Assembly: GCF_001956215.1 (NCBI RefSeq)
Contig: NZ_MRTQ01000021.1
Location: 39,797-103,796 of the forward strand
DNA: 64,000 nucleotides
Direction of reading: 5' to 3'
DNA from: Paenibacillus sp. FSL R5-0490
GTDB lineage: Bacteria; Bacillota; Bacilli; Bacillales; Cytobacillaceae
Below are positions 25,387-34,142 of this stretch, piece by piece. The position numbers and the translations under genes are program-made. The stretch's first letter is position 1. Each line of letters begins with the position of its first letter. Under the pieces are notes generated by a model. It was not told where the DNA came from and made no database searches. It saw only the letters and a list, made by a program, of their open reading frames with translations.

Positions 25387-25608
25387 TTAAGCATTGAAAT
25401 AATTGCCCTGATCCACGCCATCACAATCATAAGTGTTTGTTGAGCTCCGGTGATTGTAAACATTCAGGCCATCTCCAGTGTTAAATGATCCGGCACCTGA
25501 AAAGGTCTTGGCGTTAGAAACTGGCATGATTTTATATACATCCCCGATATTGAAGACAGAACTGCTCCCGATCGATATGACCTGTGCGACTCCCACAATA
25601 GCTGGCAT
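25387..25608 (-). CDS. gerPA: Spore germination protein GerPA
   Basis: The first gene of the gerP operon, 73 residues, beginning MPAIVGVAQVISIGSSSVFN and rich in Asn/Gly/Ser after residue 35. It is a paralogue of GerPF at the other end of the operon. The start at 25608 follows AAAGGGTG. A sigma-K-type promoter lies 31-57 bp upstream, which agrees with mother-cell expression late in sporulation. Confidence 0.93.
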   Translation of the reverse strand: MPAIVGVAQVISIGSSSVFNIGDVYKIMPVSNAKTFSGAGSFNTGDGLNVYNHRSSTNTYDCDGVDQGNYFNA

Positions 25609-25638
25609 ACATAACACCCTTTAAATTGATTTCTTGTA

Positions 25639-25665
25639 TATCGTATGTGCCTAATTGCTGAATGT
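25639..25665 (-). promoter_or_regulatory. Sigma-K-type promoter of gerPA-PF
   Basis: On the minus strand, AC (25665-25664), 16 bp, then CATACGATA (25647-25639) matches the sigma-K consensus AC-N16/17-CATANNNTA exactly. A start site near 25630 is predicted. gerP transcription by sigma-K is established in B. subtilis and B. cereus. Confidence 0.8.
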
Positions 25666-25719
25666 GATTAATCAGCCCAATAATATCTCAGTTGTACGTT
25701 AATTTAAGGAGGCGATAAA

Positions 25720-25743
25720 ATGTTATATAACAGACAAAAATAG
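25720..25743 (+). other. Seven-codon mini-ORF with a strong ribosome site
   Basis: TAAGGAGG is followed at normal spacing by ATG and the codons for MLYNRQK, then TAG. It sits 65 bp before the acyl-CoA ligase start. It may be a leader peptide or chance; expression is not shown. The -10-like GATAATAT lies downstream of it, which argues for an unrelated transcript. Confidence 0.25.
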
Positions 25744-25807
25744 TATGAAACTGTTTTAATTTTTGTGATAATATAAAATTAACAAAATTTTCTGTGAGGT
25801 GCTGTAA

Positions 25808-27400
25808 ATGAATGTTCCATTATTACTTACGCAGTTTTTAGACCGTGCTGTATCCCTTTACGGTTCTAAGAAAGCCATTTTTGCAGATGATCGAACTTTT
25901 ACATATGAGGAATTGAACACAAGGGTTAATCAGCTCTCTCATGGTTTAAAAGCTTCAGGTATTCAAAAAGGGGACCGTATTGCTTACCTGGCACCCAATT
26001 CAGTTGAAATGCTGGAGGGGTTTTATGGAGTTTTTCAGCTGGGCGGAATAATGGTTCCACTAAATATCAGGCTGAAGCCGGAAGACTATTTGTTTATATT
26101 GAATCACAGCGAATCCAAAATCCTGTTTGTAGATCAGGACCTTTACCATCTTATACTTCCTGTAAAAGATCAGCTGAAAACTGTGGAAAAAATCTTCGTG
26201 CACTATAAAGAGGAAGATACAGAAGAAACCGATTATGATTCATGGCTCAGCAGCCAGGACAAAAGCCCATATCAAAGGGAAGTCCTTGACGAGAATGACG
26301 TATGCAGCCTTTTATATACAAGCGGTACAACGGGCAATCCTAAAGGTGTCATGCTGACCCACCGCAATAATTACCTGCATGCATTGTCAACTATGCATCA
26401 TTTGAGGATCAGCGATCAGGATGTATTGCTGCATGTCCTGCCAATGTTCCATGTGAATGGATGGGGTTCGCCTTTTTATTACACGGCAAATGGCGCTGCT
26501 CAGGTGTGCATGAGAAAAGCCACGCCGGAAAAGATATTTGACGCCCTCAAGGAGCATAAAGTATCAGTCATGCATATGGCTCCCACTGTACTGAATTCAC
26601 TGATGCAGCATTATGAACAATTTGCTCCTTCTGTTGAGCAGGATGTCAGGGTGGTTATAGCTGGATCGGCGCCTCCGCCGGCTTTTGTAACAAGAGTGGA
26701 AAAGGAGCTTGGATGGGAGTTCATACAGGTATATGGCATGACCGAATCATCTCCGCTAAGCACAGTATCGACGATTCGTTCTCACCTTCAGGAACTTCCG
26801 CTTAACCAGCAGTACCGGATGAAAGCGAAGGCAGGGCATCAGATGATTGGCTGTGAAGTCCGGGTAATCAATGAACACGGTGAAGAAGTTGCCCATAATG
26901 GCAAAGAAATCGGTGAGGTAGTTGTCCGCAGCAACGGGGTCATGAAAGGCTATTGGAAAAATGAAGAGGCAACAATGGAAGCGATTCGGGACGGCTGGCT
27001 TCACACAGGTGATATGGGAAATGTAGATGAATATGGCAATATAGAAATCGTTGACCGAAAAAAAGATATTATTATCAGCGGCGGGGAAAACATCTCATCC
27101 ATCGAAGTAGAAGGGGTTTTATACGAGCACCCTGCCATTTCAGAAGCAGCTGTCATAGCAGTGCCTCACGAAAAGTGGGGGGAAACGCCTCATGCCTTTA
27201 TAGTCGTGCGACAAGGGAATACACTGACTGAGCAGGAGATTATCAGTTTTACCAGGGAGAAGCTGGCCCACTTCAAAGCTGTAACAGGAGTGACTTTTGT
27301 CGATGAGCTGCCGAAAACGGCTTCAGGGAAAATTCAAAAAATCCACCTTCGGAACAGCTACTGGGAGTCAAAAGGGAAATCAGGCCGTTTTGTTAATTAA
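25808..27400 (+). CDS. Long-chain fatty-acid--CoA ligase (LcfB-like)
   Basis: An AMP-forming acyl-CoA synthetase of 530 residues that activates carboxylic acids through an acyl-adenylate. It has the AMP-binding P-loop YTSGTTGNPKGVMLTHRN (about residue 167), the A5 region QVYGMTESSP, the hinge motif GWLHTGDMGNVDEYG with IVDRKKDIIISGGENISS, and the C-terminal lysine in PKTASGKIQK. The chain-length preference is unknown; medium- or long-chain fatty acids are likely. The start has GAGGTG. It is divergent from gerPA and ended by a strong hairpin. Confidence 0.9.
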   Translation: MNVPLLLTQFLDRAVSLYGSKKAIFADDRTFTYEELNTRVNQLSHGLKASGIQKGDRIAYLAPNSVEMLEGFYGVFQLGGIMVPLNIRLKPEDYLFILNHSESKILFVDQDLYHLILPVKDQLKTVEKIFVHYKEEDTEETDYDSWLSSQDKSPYQREVLDENDVCSLLYTSGTTGNPKGVMLTHRNNYLHALSTMHHLRISDQDVLLHVLPMFHVNGWGSPFYYTANGAAQVCMRKATPEKIFDALKEHKVSVMHMAPTVLNSLMQHYEQFAPSVEQDVRVVIAGSAPPPAFVTRVEKELGWEFIQVYGMTESSPLSTVSTIRSHLQELPLNQQYRMKAKAGHQMIGCEVRVINEHGEEVAHNGKEIGEVVVRSNGVMKGYWKNEEATMEAIRDGWLHTGDMGNVDEYGNIEIVDRKKDIIISGGENISSIEVEGVLYEHPAISEAAVIAVPHEKWGETPHAFIVVRQGNTLTEQEIISFTREKLAHFKAVTGVTFVDELPKTASGKIQKIHLRNSYWESKGKSGRFVN

Positions 27401-27437
27401 ATGAAAGCGGGAATGTTTCAATGTTATTTGCCTTCCA

Positions 27438-27477
27438 GCTCCAGCGCCGAGTAACAAGCGCTGGAGCACTTCTTTTC
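27438..27477 (+). terminator. Terminator-like hairpin with repeat-family ends
   Basis: GCTCCAGCGC / GCGCTGGAGC (10 bp perfect, 10-nt loop) is followed by ACTTCTTTTC. The left arm is identical to the left end of repeat copy 3 (GCTCCAGCGCC at 36097), so this may be a minimal or deleted member of that family acting as a terminator. Confidence 0.65.
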
Positions 27478-27543
27478 TGGACAAGCAGAATCCGGCTCTC
27501 TATCATTAAGGTTAGATTTTCTTTACATAGAAGGAGGCGCTTT

Positions 27544-28731
27544 ATGGACAGGCAGGTCAGCCCGGTTCCGGAGAAGGATCGGATCATTTCGCTGGATATT
27601 ATGAGAGGATTTGCCATTCTCGGGATTTTTTTAGTTAATATGCTTTCCTTCCATTCACCATATCTGTACATTGATCCTTTTGAATGGTGGGATAGTCCGG
27701 CAGATAAAGGGGCTTATGCGTTTATCGATATCTTTGTGCAGGCAAGCTTCTATCCTTTGTTTTCAATGCTGTTCGGTTATGGGCTAGTCATTCTAAGGGA
27801 GAGGGCAATGGCCAAAGGCCTTGGTTTTGGAGGAATGGCTGCAAGGAGATTTTCCCTTTTGCTGCTGATAGGCATCATTCACGCTTTTCTTATTTGGCAT
27901 GGGGATATTTTAATAAACTATGCAATCTTTGGCTTTATCTTTTTAATGTTTGTAAAAATGTCCGGAAAAAATATGCTATTAACCGGAATATTGCTTTATA
28001 TCATTCCCAATCTGTTATTTGTTCTATTGTTATTTTCAACAGTTCTGTTTGTTCCGTCTGAAGATCTGTCAATCTATGACAAAGAAGCCGCATTAGCTTC
28101 TTTACAGGCCTATCAAAATGGAAGCTTTTCCGAGATTACCTCACAGCGTATCCAGGATTGGTCAGGTGTTAATAATCTTGCTTCACTGCCTATCATGCTG
28201 GCATCTATTTTTCCTTTGTTTTTAATAGGGGGAGGAGCAGCCAAGCTGCGATGGCTTGAGGAGCCAGTAAAAAACCGGGCATTCCTCATGAAAATTATGC
28301 TAATTTCTTTGGCTGCAGGGCTATTGTTCAAATTGCTGCCTTATATAACGGAAAGCAACCTGGGACTGGATTACATGCAGGACATATTCGGAGGTCCACT
28401 GCTGGCAATTGCTTATGGCTTAGGGATAGCGGTGATGATAAACAATAGTCATGGACCAGGATTCCTGCTGCCGCTCTCATATGTGGGGAAAATGTCGCTC
28501 TCAAATTATCTTTTCCAGTCGATTATCTCGACTTTTATTTTTTACAGTTATGGTTTAGGCTTCTATGGAAAGGTCTCTGCATCTGGGGGGACACTTTTAG
28601 TTATGGTCATCTTCGCTTTCCAGGTCCTTATCAGCCGCTTATGGATTGCCCGCTATTATTATGGACCGGTCGAATGGCTCTGGAGGAGCTTTACTTATTT
28701 GAAGATCCCTAATTGGAAGAGAAAAGGTTAA
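27544..28731 (+). CDS. DUF418 family membrane protein (YeiB-like)
   Basis: A 395-residue multi-pass membrane protein. The opening RIISLDIMRGFAILGIFLVN is the typical start of DUF418/YeiB proteins, which are related to membrane acyltransferases of the heparan-alpha-glucosaminide type. About ten hydrophobic segments follow, with the conserved LSNYLFQSIISTFIFY and RLWIARYYYGPVEWLWRSFTY in the DUF418 C-terminal region. ATG 27544 has GAAGGAGG. The biochemical role is not known. Confidence 0.85.
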   Translation: MDRQVSPVPEKDRIISLDIMRGFAILGIFLVNMLSFHSPYLYIDPFEWWDSPADKGAYAFIDIFVQASFYPLFSMLFGYGLVILRERAMAKGLGFGGMAARRFSLLLLIGIIHAFLIWHGDILINYAIFGFIFLMFVKMSGKNMLLTGILLYIIPNLLFVLLLFSTVLFVPSEDLSIYDKEAALASLQAYQNGSFSEITSQRIQDWSGVNNLASLPIMLASIFPLFLIGGGAAKLRWLEEPVKNRAFLMKIMLISLAAGLLFKLLPYITESNLGLDYMQDIFGGPLLAIAYGLGIAVMINNSHGPGFLLPLSYVGKMSLSNYLFQSIISTFIFYSYGLGFYGKVSASGGTLLVMVIFAFQVLISRLWIARYYYGPVEWLWRSFTYLKIPNWKRKG

Positions 28732-28733
28732 AA

Positions 28734-28762
28734 TTGTCCAAAAAACTGAAAATTTATATTAT
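28734..28762 (+). promoter_or_regulatory. Sigma-A-like promoter of yisK
   Basis: TTGTCC at 28734-28739, a 17-bp spacer and TATTAT at 28757-28762. An overlapping TATACT is an alternative -10. Confidence 0.5.
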
Positions 28763-28797
28763 ACTAAAAAAGTGAAAAATAGAATGAGGTGATAAGA

Positions 28798-29706
28798 ATG
28801 AAATTTGTAACTTTTAAGGATAGCACAGGAAGCGGCGCTGGTTTACTGGACGAGACCGGAACAAAGGTGCTTCCGATAAAAGCAGCTTTAGAAAAAATGG
28901 AAGGCAAAAGTGAGTTGCCGGCGACTTTGAAGGATTGTATTGCTTTAGGGGATAAGTTCATTGATAAAGTACATAGTTTAACAGATTGGCTAAGCAGCAA
29001 TCCTGCAAGGGAAGAACTCTTTCACCCTCTCGCTTCCGTTGCATTGGAAGCGCCGATTCCCCGTCCGGATAAGAATATCTTTTGTATAGGCAAGAATTAT
29101 GCAGAGCATGCCATTGAGATGGGGAGCAAAGAAGATATTCCAGAGCACATAATGGTCTTTACGAAATCGCCAACAACGGTCATAGGACCTGATGCAACAG
29201 TATTGAATCACAAGAATGTCACTGCAGAGCTTGATTATGAGGGAGAGCTTGCCGTTGTAATCGGAAAAAAAGGACGGGCGATTCCAAAGGAAAAAGCATT
29301 GGAACACATTTTTGGCTATACGATCATTAATGATGTGACAGCAAGGGATCTGCAGTCCCGCCATAAGCAATTTTTTATCGGTAAAAGCCTGGATGACACG
29401 TGCCCGATGGGTCCATGGATTGTCCATTCCTCGGCTGTTGAAAACCCGAATCAGCTTGACATTCAGACAAAGGTAAACGGAGAGATCAGACAAAGTTCAA
29501 ATACTGAAAACTTTATCTTTCCAATCGATGAAATCATCTCGGTTCTGTCAAAGGGCATGACACTTGAGCCTGGAGATATTATTGCTACTGGTACTCCCGC
29601 AGGGGTAGGCAAGGGCTTTAAGCCTCCGCGCTTTCTTAAGCCGGGAGATAAAGTGGAAATTACAGTAGAAAATATAGGAACTCTGACGAATTTTATAGAG
29701 AAATAA
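28798..29706 (+). CDS. yisK: Fumarylacetoacetate hydrolase family protein (YisK-like)
   Basis: A 302-residue protein of the FAH superfamily. YisK of B. subtilis is reported as an oxaloacetate decarboxylase. The FAH core is clear: IFCIGKNYAEHAIEMG, metal-binding Glu residues in ELDYEGELAVVIGK, DVTARDLQ and GDIIATGTPAGVG. ATG 28798 follows GAGGTGAT. Its neighbour yisL follows as in B. subtilis. Substrate activity is inferred from the family only. Confidence 0.88.
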   Translation: MKFVTFKDSTGSGAGLLDETGTKVLPIKAALEKMEGKSELPATLKDCIALGDKFIDKVHSLTDWLSSNPAREELFHPLASVALEAPIPRPDKNIFCIGKNYAEHAIEMGSKEDIPEHIMVFTKSPTTVIGPDATVLNHKNVTAELDYEGELAVVIGKKGRAIPKEKALEHIFGYTIINDVTARDLQSRHKQFFIGKSLDDTCPMGPWIVHSSAVENPNQLDIQTKVNGEIRQSSNTENFIFPIDEIISVLSKGMTLEPGDIIATGTPAGVGKGFKPPRFLKPGDKVEITVENIGTLTNFIEK

Positions 29707-29712
29707 AAAGAA

Positions 29713-29745
29713 AGAAGCCTGTGTAAAAACACAGGCTTCTAAGAA
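29713..29745 (+). terminator. Terminator after yisK
   Basis: A perfect 12-bp stem AGAAGCCTGTGT / ACACAGGCTTCT with an AAAA loop. The T-tract is broken. Confidence 0.7.
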
Positions 29746-29903
29746 TTTATTTTATAATTTCAGAGTGTCAATGATATATATCACACTTTGTCATAAATAG
29801 TTCACAAATTTGCCTTTAGATAATCTTTTTCTGCATCTTAACTTTAGGAATTTCAAAGCCAATATGGTATGATGATATCGAATTTACATTAGGAGGCACT
29901 GGA

Positions 29904-30260
29904 ATGATACATGCCCATATAACAACATGGTTATTAGCACTTGTTCTATTTATTATTGCCCTTATAATGCATAAAAGCGGCAAACAAAAAGGTTTAAAAG
30001 TGGTTCACATGATCTTGAGATTATTTTATCTTCTGATCATTGGAACAGGAGTTTGGATTTTAAGCAGCCTTAACAGCATCGACCTTCTTTATGTGTTGAA
30101 GTCATTAGTAGGCGTTTGGGTAATTGCTATGTTTGAAATGATTATCATCCGCACTGTCAAAGGGAAAAAAACCTCTATTTTATGGGGCCAGTTTATTGTT
30201 GCATTAATCCTGGTTTTATATTTAGGCTTTGTTAAATTGCCATTAACATTTATGACGTAA
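29904..30260 (+). CDS. yisL: YisL family (DUF1516/UPF0344) membrane protein
   Basis: A 118-residue protein with four membrane segments (about residues 7-23, 37-55, 62-82 and 93-110). The sequence and the place next to yisK match B. subtilis YisL. AGGAGG precedes the ATG. The function is unknown. Confidence 0.9.
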   Translation: MIHAHITTWLLALVLFIIALIMHKSGKQKGLKVVHMILRLFYLLIIGTGVWILSSLNSIDLLYVLKSLVGVWVIAMFEMIIIRTVKGKKTSILWGQFIVALILVLYLGFVKLPLTFMT

Positions 30261-30278
30261 ATATGGATATTTATAGAA

Positions 30279-30304
30279 AGGCTGCCGAAAAGGCAGCTTT
30301 TTCT
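30279..30304 (+). terminator. Terminator after yisL
   Basis: GGCTGCC / GGCAGC stem with a GAAAA loop is followed by TTTTTC. Confidence 0.85.
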
Positions 30305-30450
30305 AATTTTGTCATGTCATGACTTCACTAAATATGGTAATTTAAAACTATAGCTAACTATATGATAAAAAATTAGAATCCGCAGCCTCAGCTTTATAAG
30401 GAGCAATCCTTTCAGCGGGTCTAATGATCTTACTATGATGGTGGGTTTTT

Positions 30451-33372
30451 ATGGCACAGACGATTACATGTTTATATAAGAATATTAGCGAGCTTAATAG
30501 TTTTATAGACTTGAATGAATTGACGGAATACCCGAATTTGCTTGTGCAGGTCTTTACAGGGACTCCTGAAAGCCTATTTATCGCAGAAATTCAAAAGGAA
30601 CTGAAAAATAAGCTTCCACTTGCACATATAGCAGGCTGTTCAACTTCCGGTGAAATTCATGAAGGGCGCATTACTGAAAAACAAACAATCATTTGCTTTA
30701 CTGTTTTCGAAAAAACGGAATTAAAATCTTTCCTGTTTAACAGGAGCGATTTTAAGGACAGTTATGAAATGGGCAAAACCCTGGCACGGGAACTTGCTCT
30801 CTTCAATACAGAAGCTGTAATTATCTTTCCTGCAGGATTTGATGTCGATTCCACTGACCTCCTGGAGGGAATAAATGAAACCCAGCCCGATATGGTGATT
30901 TCCGGCGGCCTTGCCGGTGATAATGGTTTATTCCAGGAGGGTTTTTCTTTTACTCAAGAGGGAATCACCAGCGATGGTCTTGCGGCAGTTGCCCTTCAAA
31001 GCGGCCATCTGTCAGTGCGTCATTTTGAAAATTATCAGTGGCAGGAGATTGGAAAGAGCTTTACTGTCACAAAGGCCGAAGGATCTATCATCTACTCCCT
31101 GGACGATAAGAGGCCTTTAACTATTCTAAAACGCTATTTGGGAGAGGCTTTTATTAAGGAACTGCCGAAATCAGGTACTGAATTCCCGTTCCTTTTACAG
31201 TACCACGGAGAAAAAGTATCTGTTTTTATTATAAAATTACTTGAAAATGGTGCAATTAAAGTAAACAGAAGGGTTGAGGCAGGAGATACACTTACGTTTG
31301 CTTATGCAAATCTGGAGAACATTATTGACCGGTCTTTAAAGGAATTAAAACAGCTTGACCAGGTTTCTCCTGAAAGCATATTTATATACAATTGCATGGC
31401 CAGGAAGCAATTTGCAAGAGACTTTACGGAAAAAGAACTGGCAATGTTCCAGAAAATAGCTCCATCTAACGGCTTCTTCTCTTATGGAGAAATTTCCTGC
31501 CGTAAAGGCGGACTTCCACAGATGGTCGGCCATTCTCTTACATACCTTGCTCTATCAGAAAATAGTGCTGAATCAAAGAAGGAACAGCATAATGAATTTG
31601 TTTATGAAAAAACCGCCCAATTTAATACGATTACTTCATTAACTCATTTAATGCATGCTTCACAGGATGATATTAAAGCATTAAACAGCAGTCTTAAAAT
31701 GTCAGAACAATATTATAAATCTCTATTTGATAATAATGCAGACTTTGTTTATTCAACTGATCTGAAGGGGAATTTCACAAGTGTTAACCCGGCATTTGAG
31801 AAAACCTTCGGGTACAGCCGGGAAGAAATAATCGGAAAAACAGCTCTTTCCTATGTGAGCGATATAGATGTACAAAGGGTCCGGATGCACTTTTATCGGG
31901 CATTAAGAGGAAAGGAGCAATATTATAATGTTTATATTGATTCAAAAACCGGCGAGAAGAATCTCTTTCAGCTGAAAAATATTCCGATTACGGTTAACGG
32001 GGAATGTGTAGGCATTTATGGAATCGGCAGAAATATTACAGAACAGAAAAAAATTGAAGAGAAGATAACAGAACTGGCTTTTTTTGACAGGGATACAGGG
32101 CTGCCAAACAGAATGAAGTTTACAGAACAATTGGAAATGCAATTAAAGAGAGCCAGGAAGAAACAAAAAAAAATTGCCGTTCTTTCTATTGATATTGACC
32201 GCTTTAAAATCATAAATGACAGTCTCGGGCACTTTGCCGGGGATATGGTATTAAAGGAAATTTCCGAAAGAATTGAGAGAGTCTTGCCTTCCGGTTCTTA
32301 TTTGGGAAGGTTCAGCGGGGATAAGTTTACTCTGGTATTATCGAGGGAAGCAACCATTGAAAAAGTTATGAAAGCATCCCAAAAGATATTAGATGAAATA
32401 TCTCATCCTTTATTTCAGTCGGATCAGGAGTTTATTGTTACTGCGAGTATTGGTGTAAGTCTATATCCTGACGATGGACCGGACGAGCACATACTGCTGA
32501 AAAATGCAGATATTGCCACGAACCGCTCCAAGCTGCAGGGAGGAAACAGGGTCACTTTTTTCTCAATGGAAATGAATGAACAGGCAAAGGTCCGACTTGA
32601 GCTTGAAAGCTACTTAAGAAAAGCTTTGCAGAAAAATGAATTTTATTTATGCTATCAGCCATTAATCGACCTTGAAACAGGCAATTTATACGGAAGCGAA
32701 GCTCTGATCCGCTGGAATCATCCAAAACTTGGCCTGGTTTCACCCGGTGAATTTATTCCTCTTGCAGAAGAAACTGGACTCATTGGGGATATTGGCGGCT
32801 GGGTATTGAGGTCGGCTTGTCAGCAAAATAGGCGCTGGCAAATGCTCGGTTATGAATCTCTCTCCATTTCTGTGAATGTGTCTGCCTATCAATTCCAGCA
32901 GCCGGGATTTCTCCAGGAAGTTAAAATGGCATTGGAGCTCTCCGGTATGGAGCCCCAATATTTAACTTTGGAGCTGACGGAAAGCACGATGCTGAGAAAT
33001 GTTGAGTACAGTATACAAGTTATGCAGTCTCTGCAGGAAATCGGCGTCAAGGTTTCCATTGATGATTTTGGAACCGGATATTCTTCATTAAGTTATTTAA
33101 AGGATCTTCCAATCAATACATTAAAAATTGACCGGTCGTTTATCAATAACCTTCGATTAAATACTTCTGATGTTGCTATTGTAAAAGCCATCATCACCAT
33201 GGGACATGGACTTTCCGTTAAGGTGGTGGCTGAAGGGGTGGAAACACTGGAGCAGATTGAGCTTTTAAAGGAATTGAAATGCCATTATGCACAGGGCTTC
33301 TATATACATAAGCCGCTTATGACCAGAGATTTTGAGGAAGGTCTATCAAAATACGTTCAAACGCACAGCTAG
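30451..33372 (+). CDS. FIST-PAS-GGDEF(degenerate)-EAL signalling protein
   Basis: A 973-residue soluble cyclic-di-GMP protein. Domains in order are FIST_N (about 25-215; AGCSTSGEIHEGRI), FIST_C (about 220-360), PAS (about 415-535; SLFDNNADFVYSTDLKGNF), GGDEF (about 545-700) and EAL (about 715-965). The GGDEF signature reads SGDKF (622-626), with loss of the first Gly and the Glu, so cyclase activity is doubtful. The EAL motif is intact (Glu750 in SEALIRW), and DDFGTGYSSLSYLKDLP and VVAEGVET are present, so it is probably a phosphodiesterase controlled by FIST/PAS ligands. There are no membrane segments. The ribosome site is weak (GGTGGG). It occupies the wprA position between yisL and yisN. 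Confidence 0.92.
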   Translation: MAQTITCLYKNISELNSFIDLNELTEYPNLLVQVFTGTPESLFIAEIQKELKNKLPLAHIAGCSTSGEIHEGRITEKQTIICFTVFEKTELKSFLFNRSDFKDSYEMGKTLARELALFNTEAVIIFPAGFDVDSTDLLEGINETQPDMVISGGLAGDNGLFQEGFSFTQEGITSDGLAAVALQSGHLSVRHFENYQWQEIGKSFTVTKAEGSIIYSLDDKRPLTILKRYLGEAFIKELPKSGTEFPFLLQYHGEKVSVFIIKLLENGAIKVNRRVEAGDTLTFAYANLENIIDRSLKELKQLDQVSPESIFIYNCMARKQFARDFTEKELAMFQKIAPSNGFFSYGEISCRKGGLPQMVGHSLTYLALSENSAESKKEQHNEFVYEKTAQFNTITSLTHLMHASQDDIKALNSSLKMSEQYYKSLFDNNADFVYSTDLKGNFTSVNPAFEKTFGYSREEIIGKTALSYVSDIDVQRVRMHFYRALRGKEQYYNVYIDSKTGEKNLFQLKNIPITVNGECVGIYGIGRNITEQKKIEEKITELAFFDRDTGLPNRMKFTEQLEMQLKRARKKQKKIAVLSIDIDRFKIINDSLGHFAGDMVLKEISERIERVLPSGSYLGRFSGDKFTLVLSREATIEKVMKASQKILDEISHPLFQSDQEFIVTASIGVSLYPDDGPDEHILLKNADIATNRSKLQGGNRVTFFSMEMNEQAKVRLELESYLRKALQKNEFYLCYQPLIDLETGNLYGSEALIRWNHPKLGLVSPGEFIPLAEETGLIGDIGGWVLRSACQQNRRWQMLGYESLSISVNVSAYQFQQPGFLQEVKMALELSGMEPQYLTLELTESTMLRNVEYSIQVMQSLQEIGVKVSIDDFGTGYSSLSYLKDLPINTLKIDRSFINNLRLNTSDVAIVKAIITMGHGLSVKVVAEGVETLEQIELLKELKCHYAQGFYIHKPLMTRDFEEGLSKYVQTHS

Positions 33373-33378
33373 CGCCAT

Positions 33379-33423
33379 AAAGAAACAGCAGCACTGCCAT
33401 TAAAGGCAGGCTGCTGTTTCTTT
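33379..33423. terminator. Bidirectional terminator between the FIST-EAL gene and yisN
   Basis: AAAGAAACAGCAGCACTGCC pairs with GGCAGGCTGCTGTTTCTTT, a stem of about 19 bp with an ATTAAA-type loop. It overlaps the yisN stop. Confidence 0.9.
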
Positions 33424-33985
33424 ATGATGAAATCTTTTCAATTACCATTCTTTTTCCGCTGTTTAAGGTGAATTCAAACCGGTCACTCATTTTTTCATAA
33501 TAGCAAAAATGATGCTGCACATTGCATATATGATCCTGGTTATCAAAAACGATGAAATTAACACCGCTTTTCCTGTCTTTATCATTAAAAAATGCGAGCT
33601 GGTTATAGCAGTAAATGCAGTCATAGACCGAAAATTGCATGGAATTTAGAGTGGTTACGAACTGGTAGAAGGCGTCATCATTCATTTCTTCCAATAATCT
33701 TTCAAGGGAGAAAACCAGATGCTTTCGAATGCGAATTGAATCCTGGTTCTTCAAGTGAAACGTTTCATCATCAAAAGCCACCTTGCCATCCTCGAATAAA
33801 ATGCCCTTTTTCCAGCGTTTAAAGCGGAACACTTCCATTTCCTGATGGAGGAATTCGTCCAATATGGATGCTTCATCTGTTTCATGGTCAAAAAATACCC
33901 ATTGATCGTTGATATACTCTACAGTGCCTTCTGTAAAAGCACGGGATTGATATTCGATAAGCTTTGTTCGCTGCTGTCTATTCAT
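33422..33985 (-). CDS. yisN: YisN-like DUF2777 protein
   Basis: A cytoplasmic protein of 187 residues beginning MNRQQRTKLIEYQSRAFTEG. The family name DUF2777 is from memory, and the place beside asnO fits yisN. No catalytic motif is evident. The beta-rich N-terminus and the DDETFHLKN section are visible but not interpretable. GGAGG precedes the ATG. It is divergent from asnO. The function is unknown. Confidence 0.75.
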   Translation of the reverse strand: MNRQQRTKLIEYQSRAFTEGTVEYINDQWVFFDHETDEASILDEFLHQEMEVFRFKRWKKGILFEDGKVAFDDETFHLKNQDSIRIRKHLVFSLERLLEEMNDDAFYQFVTTLNSMQFSVYDCIYCYNQLAFFNDKDRKSGVNFIVFDNQDHICNVQHHFCYYEKMSDRFEFTLNSGKRMVIEKISS

Positions 33986-34082
33986 ATAAAACCTCCATTA
34001 ACTTCCTCAACTTCTTTTTAGACAGTTTTGGCGATTTTTATAACCGCATGAATGTGGACAATTAACTTTTTTCTAGGCCCAG

Positions 34083-34090
34083 CATACAAT
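34083..34090 (+). promoter_or_regulatory. Sigma-E-like -10 element upstream of asnO
   Basis: CATACAAT matches the sigma-E -10 consensus CATACAMT exactly. The -35 region 14-15 bp upstream is a poor match to KMATATT. B. subtilis asnO is a sporulation (sigma-E) gene. The predicted leader is about 45 nt. Confidence 0.5.
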
Positions 34091-34142
34091 AGCATCATGA
34101 AAAATGTGCCCATGCGATTCCGCTTTGAAAGGATGATGTAAT

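Noticed and set aside
29771..29785. Fnr-like dyad AATGA-TATATA-TCACA upstream of yisL
   Set aside because: It is about 100 bp from the likely start instead of 41.5 and sits in AT-rich DNA where partial matches are common.
30371..30420. Cyclic-di-GMP riboswitch before the FIST-PAS-EAL gene
   Set aside because: The leader has a hairpin but none of the conserved GEMM core or tetraloop receptor sequences could be found by eye.
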